14,076 nt of DNA. Origin: Cyclostephanos tholiformis. Its lineage: Eukaryota > Bacillariophyta > Thalassiosirophyceae > Thalassiosirales > Thalassiosiraceae. The notes beneath the pieces were generated by a model. The model worked only from the letters and a program-made list of their open reading frames with translations, did not search any database and was not told the DNA's origin. Location of the stretch: contig JALLPB010000622.1 of NCBI GenBank assembly GCA_036939975.1, positions 1 through 14,076 of the forward strand, given 5' to 3'. This document shows, piece by piece, positions 1 to 7,156 of this stretch (its first letter is position 1; each line of letters opens with the position of its first letter). A program made the position numbers and the translations under genes.

Positions 1-318
1 GTGGCAGAATTTTTGTACTGCAAGATGCTGCGGTCTACGTACTTGGGAGGTGGTGCGCTGGGAGGGAACGATAATATCTTCTGTGAAAGTGAGCTTCTCG
101 TCGATGGTTCTGTATATATATGATTCCTACGTAGGTAGAGGTTCCTGATTGTTCCCGCCGCTTGCACGCACCATCCGATCAATCTCCATCCTTCTCTCAC
201 ATCTCTCTCACAAAATATCGCTCGACCATAGATAGTAATATTTTATCTTAACACAACAAACATCCACCGGGCAGGCTCACACAAGCTGCGGGAATGCAGG
301 ATAAATACCTAAAATATC
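1..318. other. Upstream region of the 1312-aa plastid protein gene
   Basis: No coding region is supported here. A TATA-like alternating TA stretch (tgtatatatatga) lies at about 111-123, roughly 200 bases before the ATG at 319. An AT-rich segment (about 211-260) and a short AT-rich patch directly precede the start codon. These would fit a 5' untranslated region and promoter, but none is diagnostic. The sequence begins abruptly, so the end of an upstream gene could lie just outside the window. Confidence 0.4.
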
Positions 319-3300
319 ATGGCAACGAGCCGGACTAATCTTCGTCATCATTTGACGATCGTCGTTATCGTTTATTGTTACCTGATGTCATTATCATGCC
401 CGTCGTCCTCATCCGCCTTCCTATTATGCCGACGATCCATCGTCGTACCCGTTCGTGATACTGGTAGTAGTAAATCGACCGCGACTGGATCGACATCGAC
501 GTCCGCCCGATCGTCGTCATCGTCGTCGTCGTCGTCGTCGTCGCCTCCCCGACGTCGCGACTTGCATCATCGTCATCGTCGTCGTCGTCATAGTCATCGT
601 CCTCGTGGGTCGAACGACGAAATGCCATCCCGACTCGCGTCATACGCGACCGGGGGGGGGGGAAACGACGACGACGACGGAGGAGGTGGTGGTGGTGGTG
701 GAGGAGGAGGAGGAGGAGGGGGCTCGACCGCCGGTCGGTCGCGTATGCGCGGGAACGGGATGGACCGAGGCGGATACGACGTGCTTTACCAGAGGGTGCT
801 CAGGGCGCCGTCCACGTCGTCGTCGTCGTCGTCGTCGTTCCTGCTCGATCTCGTGACGTACCTCCAGACCGAGTATCGATTGCCTCGCGATCTGCCGATG
901 CCGTACGAGATATCGATCCCCCCGGGAGAAGACGATGATGATGATAACGACGACGATGGGGGGGATGGGGGGGGGGGATGCGCGGTCGATCGCTCCCCGG
1001 ACGACGATGACGACGACCGCGACGACGACGACGGCGGGGGGGGCAGGGCGGTGCTATTCATCGATTCGACGCTGGGTCGCAAGCTCGATCGGCATTATTC
1101 TCGATTGGAGGTGGAGGTGATCGGTATATATCCGGCCGGCGACGACGACGACATTGACGGTCGATACGACGGAGGTGGACCGACCATGGCGATGGTGGCG
1201 TTGAAGAGGAAACGTCGACGTCGGCCCGCGGACGGCGCGGGCGAGGGAGGAGGAGGAGGAGGAGGAGGAGGAGGAGGGAGAGGAGGGAGAAACAACGGCG
1301 TCTTCGTCGCGAACGAATTACTCGCGGCATCCGAACGACGCATCGTTAGGTCGTTGGATGGGGGATTGCAAGATCTCGAGGAGGGACGGATCGAGTCGTC
1401 CGTCTTGTACCCGATTGGCGTCGAGTCTGCGTACTACGATGTTATGGGTCGATACGTCGACGTCGACGACGACGACGATGACGACGACGTGGATATGGCG
1501 GTGAGGAGGATCGGGTACGACAACGCCGTCAGGGCGGCGTCATCGACATCATCGTCGTCGATTATCGTCGATAATACTAAACGAGGGGACGACGACAACG
1601 ACTACCTCGAGGACAAATCCAAACTTGCCATCGATGAAGATGATAATGCGATGCCGGGGGATGATGTCATTATCGATCCGGTGATTGACGTAGCCCCCAT
1701 TGCCTCGACGACGACCACGACGACGACGACTTTGTCCGAGAAGAAGATGATGGCGGGTCATCTCGATGGAGGAAAGGATGAGAAAAGGTCTACCGGGGTT
1801 CAACATCCCGTGGGCGAGAGAGCCGGATTGACCGAGGAAGGAGGCCGGATCGATCAACCGTCATATACGTCAACGTCGCGTAAAAAAAATGAAAAAAGCG
1901 AGTCGAATATGCAAGAGGGGGAAGACGAAGATTACGCAATTCGAATGGCGCGTCGGCGAGCAGAAGCGTTGATGACCAAAGTCAAAGCGGGTAGCATCAC
2001 GTCCTCCACTCTGGGGACCGTGGCCATATCAGGAGGGGAGGGCGACTTTGCAGTATTGGCAGCGAAGAGAGCGGCGGCGGCGGCGGCGTCGAATAAAACA
2101 TTGAACGGGAGGGAAGGTCCGGCCGGTAGCATTCGGGGGAACGTCCAAGACAAGAGAGGCAAGGGACGGAACGTACAAGACTTGTCGAGCGACGCAACGT
2201 TCTTGAAGCTGCGCACGATCGCTAACGCGGCCAAGAAGGGGTCGTCGTGGAAGAGCACGATATCCAGAATGGAGAACGGGATGGACGATGTCAAGTCATC
2301 ATTGGGAAACGGTCGATCCGATTTACGAGCGGCGTCAACCTCGACGTCTGCGGAACCTAACCCCAATAAAACGGACGACGAAATTCGAGATGATGTAATG
2401 CAAATAGCCCGGGGAAATCAGAGAGTTCAAAGTGAACTGAGAGCGGCGACCGAATTGATGCAAGGAGTCGACCCGTCGGGCGAGGAGGAACTGACACCGG
2501 AGGAATTACTTCGGCGAGTTCTTAAATTCGGCGACGAGAAAGATAAGGAAGAAAAGCCGGGACATGGATTCGTGGAGGGTGCATTTAGCAAGGCCAGGGA
2601 ATTGCTCAAAACCGAAGACAATCTGGACGCTTCGTTTAATAATTTTGATTTTGATGATAGAGGATCCTTCGAAAATAGTAAGAGAAAGGAAGAAGAGGCC
2701 GAGCTACGAAGAATATTTGCCGCGGGACAGTCTGCAGTCGAGAGTAGATTAGCGGAAGTAATATCCTCGCCTTCGTCCGCCAATTTAGCCATTCCATCGA
2801 CTTCAACGGACGATATTAAAGAGTTGATAGATGCCGACGAAACGGTGCCACGCAACGCCAGAGTTCTGGACGACGAACTCGCCGAGCTGGAAGTCCGCAT
2901 TAGCCGCTCGCTGGGAGAAGGGGCAGGTGGTCCTTCAAGAAACAAAATATTTGACGTGTTCTCCGGACCGGAAGTTTATAATCCGAATGTTGATCCCGAG
3001 ACGGCGGTGAATTGGCCCGGAGCTAAGGGGGGCACGCGGACGGATGTTCAACTCGCTGCTGATCTGTCGACTGCCCTGAAACAGGCTCAGTTTGCATCTG
3101 CTGTGTTGTACCATATGAGGGAGGAAATTGACGAAGGGAACGACGACCAAATCAGATACTTTGTTGGCTCAAAAGAGTTGCCCCCCGAGAGAGTCGATCT
3201 GCTTCGAAAGTGCGTTAATGAAGCCGTGAATGCGGGTCTTATAGAAGACCCGGAACTACTTTTGATCGAACGGTCTAGGTTGCAGATGTTGATTGACGAG

Positions 3301-4257
3301 TTACTTTCCCAGCCCGAAGAAAGGTTAGAGGAAATCGCATTGAACTACAAGGACTTATTGTTATCAGACAACTTGGTTCAACATATGAAAGAGAGACTCT
3401 ATGCGATGTCTCAGCGCGATATAAAGGCCAGAAGAACAGGAAACGAGGACTCGCTAAAGGAAAGACACGATCACGAACGTGCGATCATGGTAAATCTAGC
3501 TCAAATTGCTCAAGCGCTAGTGAAAGAGGCTCAAGCGTTAGGTGCGGAGTTGGAAGTGTCGATGCTGGAAATTATCCGATCCATCTGCGAGGTGGCAATG
3601 GATGAGAGACACCAGTCTGAGGAAGAAACTGCCATTGCATTGACAGATGCCGTGAGAGACATGCGACCTCTCTTGGACGATGCCTTTGTTGCGTACCTCA
3701 AATATGCCATAGCAGAAGAAGAGGGAAAGCTCGCTAGAACCGGTTACCTCGACGACCCAGAGCACAATAGATGGTTATTCGTTCTAAAAATAGTCCAAGA
3801 AGGTGTCTATAGAGAGCTATCGAGAGGCATACGGCGATACATCGACCATATCTGGTATGTCCTTCGGATGAAATCGAAGTCAGAGAGGAAAGAACTCCTG
3901 AAGAAGTTGATTGACGTTATGCCGACGATGGATGTCCGTCCTTTCGTTAAAGTAGTCAATAACATTGTGTCAAGTCTCGGAACGACAGTGAAAGGTGAAT
4001 TTGCGGATGGGGTTATCCTTGGCGAAATGACGAATGAATTGTTGCAACTAAAGAAAAATATTGATGAATTTTTGCCTCCTGATAGAATAAATGAATTGAG
4101 CAAGGGTGCAGATGCTTGGGCTGCTGCTCAACGGCAAAAGTTGCTGGAGCGTAGGAATATGACACGACAACGACTGGAGGCAGCACGACAAACAGGTGAT
4201 ATCGACCCAGACGTTGTGATCAAGAAGCCCGGTGTAGAAGCTGAACGGTTTGATTAA
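319..4257 (+). CDS. Probable plastid-targeted protein of unknown family, low-complexity N-terminal half, helical C-terminal half (1312 aa)
   Basis: This is a single uninterrupted frame from ATG to TAA, and I do not recognise the family. Residues 12-33 form a hydrophobic signal sequence ending SSSSA, followed by F34 (SSA|FLLCRR). That matches the A-F cleavage motif diatoms use for signal-plus-transit peptides, so plastid import is inferred. Residues 60-390 contain Ser (65-75), His/Arg (83-96), Gly (121-135, 310-320) and Asp (205-213, 228-238, 383-390) runs. These separate ordinary-looking islands at about 153-200, 244-273, 289-301 and 327-382, as if loops of one domain had expanded. Residues 400-880 are polar and probably disordered, with a short poly-Ala stretch near 585. 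From about 885 (VYNPNVDPETAVNWPG) to the C-terminus the sequence is mostly amphipathic helix, including an aromatic patch HIWYVLRM, and it looks conserved. Long G homopolymers (for example 652-662) make the early frame sensitive to sequencing error. No catalytic motif is visible. Confidence 0.85.
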   Translation: MATSRTNLRHHLTIVVIVYCYLMSLSCPSSSSAFLLCRRSIVVPVRDTGSSKSTATGSTSTSARSSSSSSSSSSSPPRRRDLHHRHRRRRHSHRPRGSNDEMPSRLASYATGGGGNDDDDGGGGGGGGGGGGGGGSTAGRSRMRGNGMDRGGYDVLYQRVLRAPSTSSSSSSSFLLDLVTYLQTEYRLPRDLPMPYEISIPPGEDDDDDNDDDGGDGGGGCAVDRSPDDDDDDRDDDDGGGGRAVLFIDSTLGRKLDRHYSRLEVEVIGIYPAGDDDDIDGRYDGGGPTMAMVALKRKRRRRPADGAGEGGGGGGGGGGGRGGRNNGVFVANELLAASERRIVRSLDGGLQDLEEGRIESSVLYPIGVESAYYDVMGRYVDVDDDDDDDDVDMAVRRIGYDNAVRAASSTSSSSIIVDNTKRGDDDNDYLEDKSKLAIDEDDNAMPGDDVIIDPVIDVAPIASTTTTTTTTLSEKKMMAGHLDGGKDEKRSTGVQHPVGERAGLTEEGGRIDQPSYTSTSRKKNEKSESNMQEGEDEDYAIRMARRRAEALMTKVKAGSITSSTLGTVAISGGEGDFAVLAAKRAAAAAASNKTLNGREGPAGSIRGNVQDKRGKGRNVQDLSSDATFLKLRTIANAAKKGSSWKSTISRMENGMDDVKSSLGNGRSDLRAASTSTSAEPNPNKTDDEIRDDVMQIARGNQRVQSELRAATELMQGVDPSGEEELTPEELLRRVLKFGDEKDKEEKPGHGFVEGAFSKARELLKTEDNLDASFNNFDFDDRGSFENSKRKEEEAELRRIFAAGQSAVESRLAEVISSPSSANLAIPSTSTDDIKELIDADETVPRNARVLDDELAELEVRISRSLGEGAGGPSRNKIFDVFSGPEVYNPNVDPETAVNWPGAKGGTRTDVQLAADLSTALKQAQFASAVLYHMREEIDEGNDDQIRYFVGSKELPPERVDLLRKCVNEAVNAGLIEDPELLLIERSRLQMLIDELLSQPEERLEEIALNYKDLLLSDNLVQHMKERLYAMSQRDIKARRTGNEDSLKERHDHERAIMVNLAQIAQALVKEAQALGAELEVSMLEIIRSICEVAMDERHQSEEETAIALTDAVRDMRPLLDDAFVAYLKYAIAEEEGKLARTGYLDDPEHNRWLFVLKIVQEGVYRELSRGIRRYIDHIWYVLRMKSKSERKELLKKLIDVMPTMDVRPFVKVVNNIVSSLGTTVKGEFADGVILGEMTNELLQLKKNIDEFLPPDRINELSKGADAWAAAQRQKLLERRNMTRQRLEAARQTGDIDPDVVIKKPGVEAERFD
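366..423 (+). other. Signal peptide and plastid-entry motif of the 1312-aa protein
   Basis: A hydrophobic core (TIVVIVYCYLMSLS, about residues 13-26) is followed by a serine cluster and A33-F34. Phenylalanine at +1 after a small-residue cleavage site is the established signature of precursors imported into secondary red plastids. Downstream residues are rich in Arg, Ser and Thr, as in a transit peptide. The cellular location itself is inferred. Confidence 0.65.
521..1510 (+). repeat. Trinucleotide microsatellite tracts inside the coding region
   Basis: This stretch alternates TCG, GGN and GAC/GAT runs: a TCG run at about 511-542, a GGN run at about 679-723, GAY runs at about 930-960 and 1000-1035, GGA at about 1247-1275, and GAC/GAT at about 1459-1490. 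They encode Ser, Gly and Asp runs in the gene's frame. Because the unit is three bases, the other frames and the opposite strand also stay open for long stretches. Several G runs of 6-11 bases are included. Such tracts vary in length by slippage and are error-prone in assemblies. Confidence 0.85.
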
Positions 4258-4677
4258 TACGAGATGATTTCATCATGTATTACTTGTGCGAATATCCAGC
4301 AATATTGCACTGTCTGTGATGCATGGTTGACTTGCAAAGTACCAAGTCGTGTTGGATGGTTCACTGGCAAAGTGTCCAAGTCTGCCAAGTTTAGCGAATT
4401 GGAGTCCCCCCCCCCATGAATTTGCAAACGTCTCATCATTGGCTTCATTCAGCTACTTATGAAAGCTTAACCATCAACATTTGCTGCCGTTGAAAGTAAT
4501 AGGATACTATTTGTTTGACTTTGTCTGTGGTGTGCTCAACGCTTGATATGCGTCACTGGTCTCATTATTTGTTTTTAACCTAAAACTTCATCGTTATAAA
4601 GTAATCCATTCTGAATCTTACGCCGCGAGCATCAATTGAATGGCTCGTGTGTATCCTATCTAGTACTCACGGCGGGC
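4258..4677. other. Convergent intergenic region
   Basis: This region lies between the 3' ends of the plastid-protein gene (+) and the kinase gene (-). No gene is supported. It contains an imperfect direct repeat of about 16 bases (gcaaagt..ccaagtc at 4334-4348 and 4367-4382) and a C homopolymer near 4407-4415. It presumably holds the two 3' untranslated regions. No convincing polyadenylation hexamer stands out. Confidence 0.5.
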
Positions 4678-5733
4678 TCAATCGGAGAAGAGGACCAGTT
4701 TTTCTTTCGGCGTCGGGGCTGGATCATTCGCGAAGTAGGGATGACTAAGGCACTGACACGCAGTGAATCGCTTATTGGGATCCAGGACGAGCATGGACCG
4801 TAGCAACGATATGCAATCCTGCGGTGCCGCGATGAAAATCTCGTCGAATTGGTGCGTGGGGGGGGAGTCGTCCCACTCCAACCCGCGAGTGCACAGCGGC
4901 AGGCTGCGGTGATCCGGCCAATTGCTATCGTTGGGCGTGCCAAAGACCTGGAATATCGTGTCCAGCTGACTAATGTCCGTTTGATTCCCCTGCAGGAGCG
5001 GTCGCCGTAGCAGCAGCTCCGCGAAGATGCAACCCGCGCTCCAAACGTCCGCCGCCGAACCGTACTCGGACGCGCCGAGGAGGAGCTCCGGGGGTTTGTA
5101 CCACAATGTGATAGCCTGGGGCGACAAACGAGTCTTCGGCGTACCGTACATCCTCGCCAGTCCGAAATCCGCCAATTTCATCGTCCCGTCCTTGAGAAAG
5201 AGGCAGTTATCCGGCTTTAAATCCCTAGCAGTGTAAAGCGTTTGGAGGAATTGTCGTGTAAATGGTAATATGCCACAGTAATGAGTTCGGCCCACGCATT
5301 GACAAAACTTGTAGAATAGAAGTGGTCACACCTGACGCCATCGCCACCCAGCTCACCTATGAAGTATCCACCTATCGTGACACGCCGATATGGCGCACAA
5401 CAACGTGGACATGTGCTGCTTCGTGTCGGCCAACGATATGGATATCGAACGATCCTTTAAGATTTTGGATAGGTCGGTCTCAGCGACCTCATAGACCAAA
5501 CAAACGGCCATGTCCGACGTCGTGAATACGTCGACTAATTCGATAATATTCGGGTGCTTGAATTCGCGGAGCAATTTAATCTCGCGTATGGCGGTGAAGT
5601 TGATCCCATCCTCGGGACGTTCGCTCTTGATTTTTTTCAAAGCGACGAGACGGCCGGTCGATTTTTGTTTCGCCATGTGAACGACACCCCACGTTCCCTG
5701 ACCTAGGGCCTTGATAACTTCGTATTTTTCCAT
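4678..5733 (-). CDS. CDK7: CDK7/CDKD-type cyclin-dependent kinase, two exons (307 aa)
   Basis: Exon 1 is 5733-5357 and exon 2 is 5224-4678; joined they give 924 bases. The protein is a complete kinase domain. It has the glycine loop GQGTWGVV (11-18), catalytic K33 (VALKK), cyclin-binding helix NFTAIREIKLL with E51, HRDLKPDN (125-132) with catalytic D127, DFG (145-147), and an activation loop with T165 before WYKPPELLLG. NFTAIREIKLL, GCIFAELLLRRPLLQG, QLDTIFQVFGTPNDSNWPD and YFANDPAPTPKEKL resemble CDK7/CDKD/Kin28. Enzymes of that family are the kinase of TFIIH; they phosphorylate the RNA polymerase II C-terminal repeat and, in many lineages, activate other CDKs. Length is close to yeast Kin28 and shorter than animal CDK7, which has an added tail. 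The context TLWYKPPE is more like CDK9/CDK12 (TLWYRPPE) than the usual CDK7 TRWYRAPE. The symbol is by family resemblance, and a related CDK subfamily is possible. Confidence 0.88.
5225..5356 (-). other. Intron of the CDK7-like kinase gene (132 bp)
   Basis: On the minus strand the donor is CATAG|GTGAGC and the acceptor is ACACTGCTAG|GGAT. Splicing joins CAT AG with G GAT, restoring the catalytic-loop sequence H-R-D across the join; the arginine codon is split. Reading through meets TGA immediately after the donor, so the intron must be removed for a functional kinase. Confidence 0.92.
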
Positions 5734-6149
5734 GATTTGCTATATATTAACCTCCGCCCTAGAATATTATTCGTGGATGAACAAACATTAGCTGACATCG
5801 ACATGATGTGAGAGATAATGTCGCCGTCGGTGTTGGCTGTGGGCGGTGCTGAGCGCATGTGACGACCATCGTATTGTATTTTGTAAGCATTGGTCTTGGA
5901 ATACGTCCTACGGTACGTTTTGTTAATGCAAAACACGTCGTGTCCCCGGCCGCCGTCGCCGCGCGCGCCTCGATTTCCAATCCGTCACACACCATGCGCC
6001 ACCTCACCGAAGGGCGATGACGAATATTTGACGAACTCTCTTCTTTCGAACACTCCACGCACCGAAATGCTGTCTAAGTGTTCATAAATTATTAGTCTCC
6101 CAATCCCTCCTCATCGTCCAACTCAATTATAGAGAACCAACTCCTCGAA
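5734..6149. promoter_or_regulatory. Divergent intergenic region between the kinase and light-harvesting genes
   Basis: These 416 bases separate two start codons pointing away from each other, so both promoters should lie here. An AT-rich stretch sits just before the kinase ATG (about 5736-5752). Near the light-harvesting gene there are two tgacgaa copies, at about 6018-6024 and 6034-6040. TGACG cores occur in bZIP sites such as the diatom CO2/cAMP-responsive elements, but the ACGT centre is absent, so this is only suggestive. Short open frames here show no protein-like composition. Confidence 0.45.
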
Positions 6150-6842
6150 ATGAAGATCGCCATCATCGCAGCCCTCGTCGGCTCTGCCGCCGCCTTCTCG
6201 CCTTCCGTTTCCAACGGAGCATCCACCACAGCACTTCGAATGGAAACCGCCACCACCGAGGAAGTCGCAGTCCCCGCCGTCCTTCCCATCAACGGATGGG
6301 TCCCCAACCAGGAGGAGCCCTGCTACGGACTACCGGGCGCCATCTCCCCCCTTGGCTTCTTCGATCCACTTGGATTCACGAAGGAAATGGAACTAGGCGG
6401 CGTGAAGCGTTTCCGCGAGGCCGAAATCATGCACGGTCGCGTGGCCATGATGGCGACGCTGGGGTACATCATCGGCGAATCGACTCCCACCATCACGTAC
6501 GGGATGGACGTACACCACACGATCGCCAACGACCAATTGCCGGAGGTGCCCGGGACTGTCCTCTTCCCTTTCTTCCTCGCAATCAACATCGCCGAGGCGC
6601 TGAGGGCCTCGAGGGGATGGGTCGAGCCTGGACTTGGACCGCTCTTCTCACTACGTGAGACCTACTACCCCGGTGATATCGGATTCGACCCGTTAGGCTT
6701 CAAGCCGAAGGATGCCGTGGACTTCGCGAACATGCAGGCGAAGGAGCTGAGCAACGGACGATTGGCCATGTTGGCCGCCGCTGGCATGTGCGTGCAGGAG
6801 CAGATCAATGGAAAGGGAATCCTGGAGACTCTAGGTTTCTAA
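6150..6842 (+). CDS. Fucoxanthin chlorophyll a/c light-harvesting protein, probably Lhcx-type (230 aa)
   Basis: This is an intronless gene for a plastid antenna protein that binds chlorophyll a, chlorophyll c and fucoxanthin in the thylakoid. Residues 1-15 are a signal peptide, with cleavage at SAAA|F16 giving the diatom plastid-entry motif. Residues 63-76 carry GAISPLGFFDPLGF. Helix 1 holds the pigment-binding motif REAEIMHGR (89-97; E92, H95, R97). A middle hydrophobic helix lies near 136-152. PGDIGFDPLGF (174-184) precedes helix 3, with KELSNGRLAM (198-207; E199, N202, R204). The fit to the three-helix family is complete. The end (VQEQINGKGILETL) and VKRFREAEIMHGR resemble the stress-related Lhcx (LI818) clade involved in energy dissipation. 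The roughly 35-residue spacer between the cleavage site and the first conserved block is longer than I expect for short Lhcf proteins. Subfamily is inferred and would need a tree. Confidence 0.93.
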   Translation: MKIAIIAALVGSAAAFSPSVSNGASTTALRMETATTEEVAVPAVLPINGWVPNQEEPCYGLPGAISPLGFFDPLGFTKEMELGGVKRFREAEIMHGRVAMMATLGYIIGESTPTITYGMDVHHTIANDQLPEVPGTVLFPFFLAINIAEALRASRGWVEPGLGPLFSLRETYYPGDIGFDPLGFKPKDAVDFANMQAKELSNGRLAMLAAAGMCVQEQINGKGILETLGF

Positions 6843-7156
6843 GGTATTTAAGACGGTCGATGACGAAAAATTGAAGTGCTTTTATTACGCAGGATTTTGT
6901 TTTGCGTTCGCGGCCTAAACGCATGTGTACGCAAGTAGAATAATGGCGAGGGAATTACGAAGACTACACATTCTAACTCTAAGCTAGAAGAGATGGTTTT
7001 GTGAAAAGTAGACGATATCTATTGTTAGGTTTTATTGAGTGCGGCTTTGTCAGGGACGTAACTAGAAATCATGGACTAAATTGATTGGCATAACAAGAAT
7101 TTTCTCAATTGTCCCGAGTCTCACAACGAAGTGCGATGAATGAAATTGAATTTATG
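6843..7156. other. Convergent intergenic region
   Basis: This region lies between the stop codons of the light-harvesting gene (+) and the HA-domain gene (-). It is AT-rich and presumably holds both 3' untranslated regions. I see no RNA gene, strong hairpin or coding frame in it. Confidence 0.5.

Noticed and set aside
455..1343. Open frames of 60-130 codons in other frames on both strands across the start of the first gene
   Set aside because: They are by-products of trinucleotide repeats, which leave all frames open; products are Arg-, Pro-, Asp- or Ser-homopolymer-like with no domain.
4656..4943. 95-codon minus-strand frame overlapping the end of the kinase
   Set aside because: Out of frame with the conserved kinase sequence and without family signal.
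5262..5295. Start codon at 5295 as an independent kinase start
   Set aside because: It lies inside the intron; the catalytic-loop H-R-D is only intact when 5357 is joined to 5224.
5262..5525. 87-codon plus-strand frame
   Set aside because: Antisense to the kinase exon 1 and intron; composition is not protein-like.
5890..6087. 65-codon plus-strand frame in the divergent promoter
   Set aside because: Short, with no domain pattern, and in the expected promoter region. The similar minus-strand frames at 5703-6058 are rejected for the same reason.
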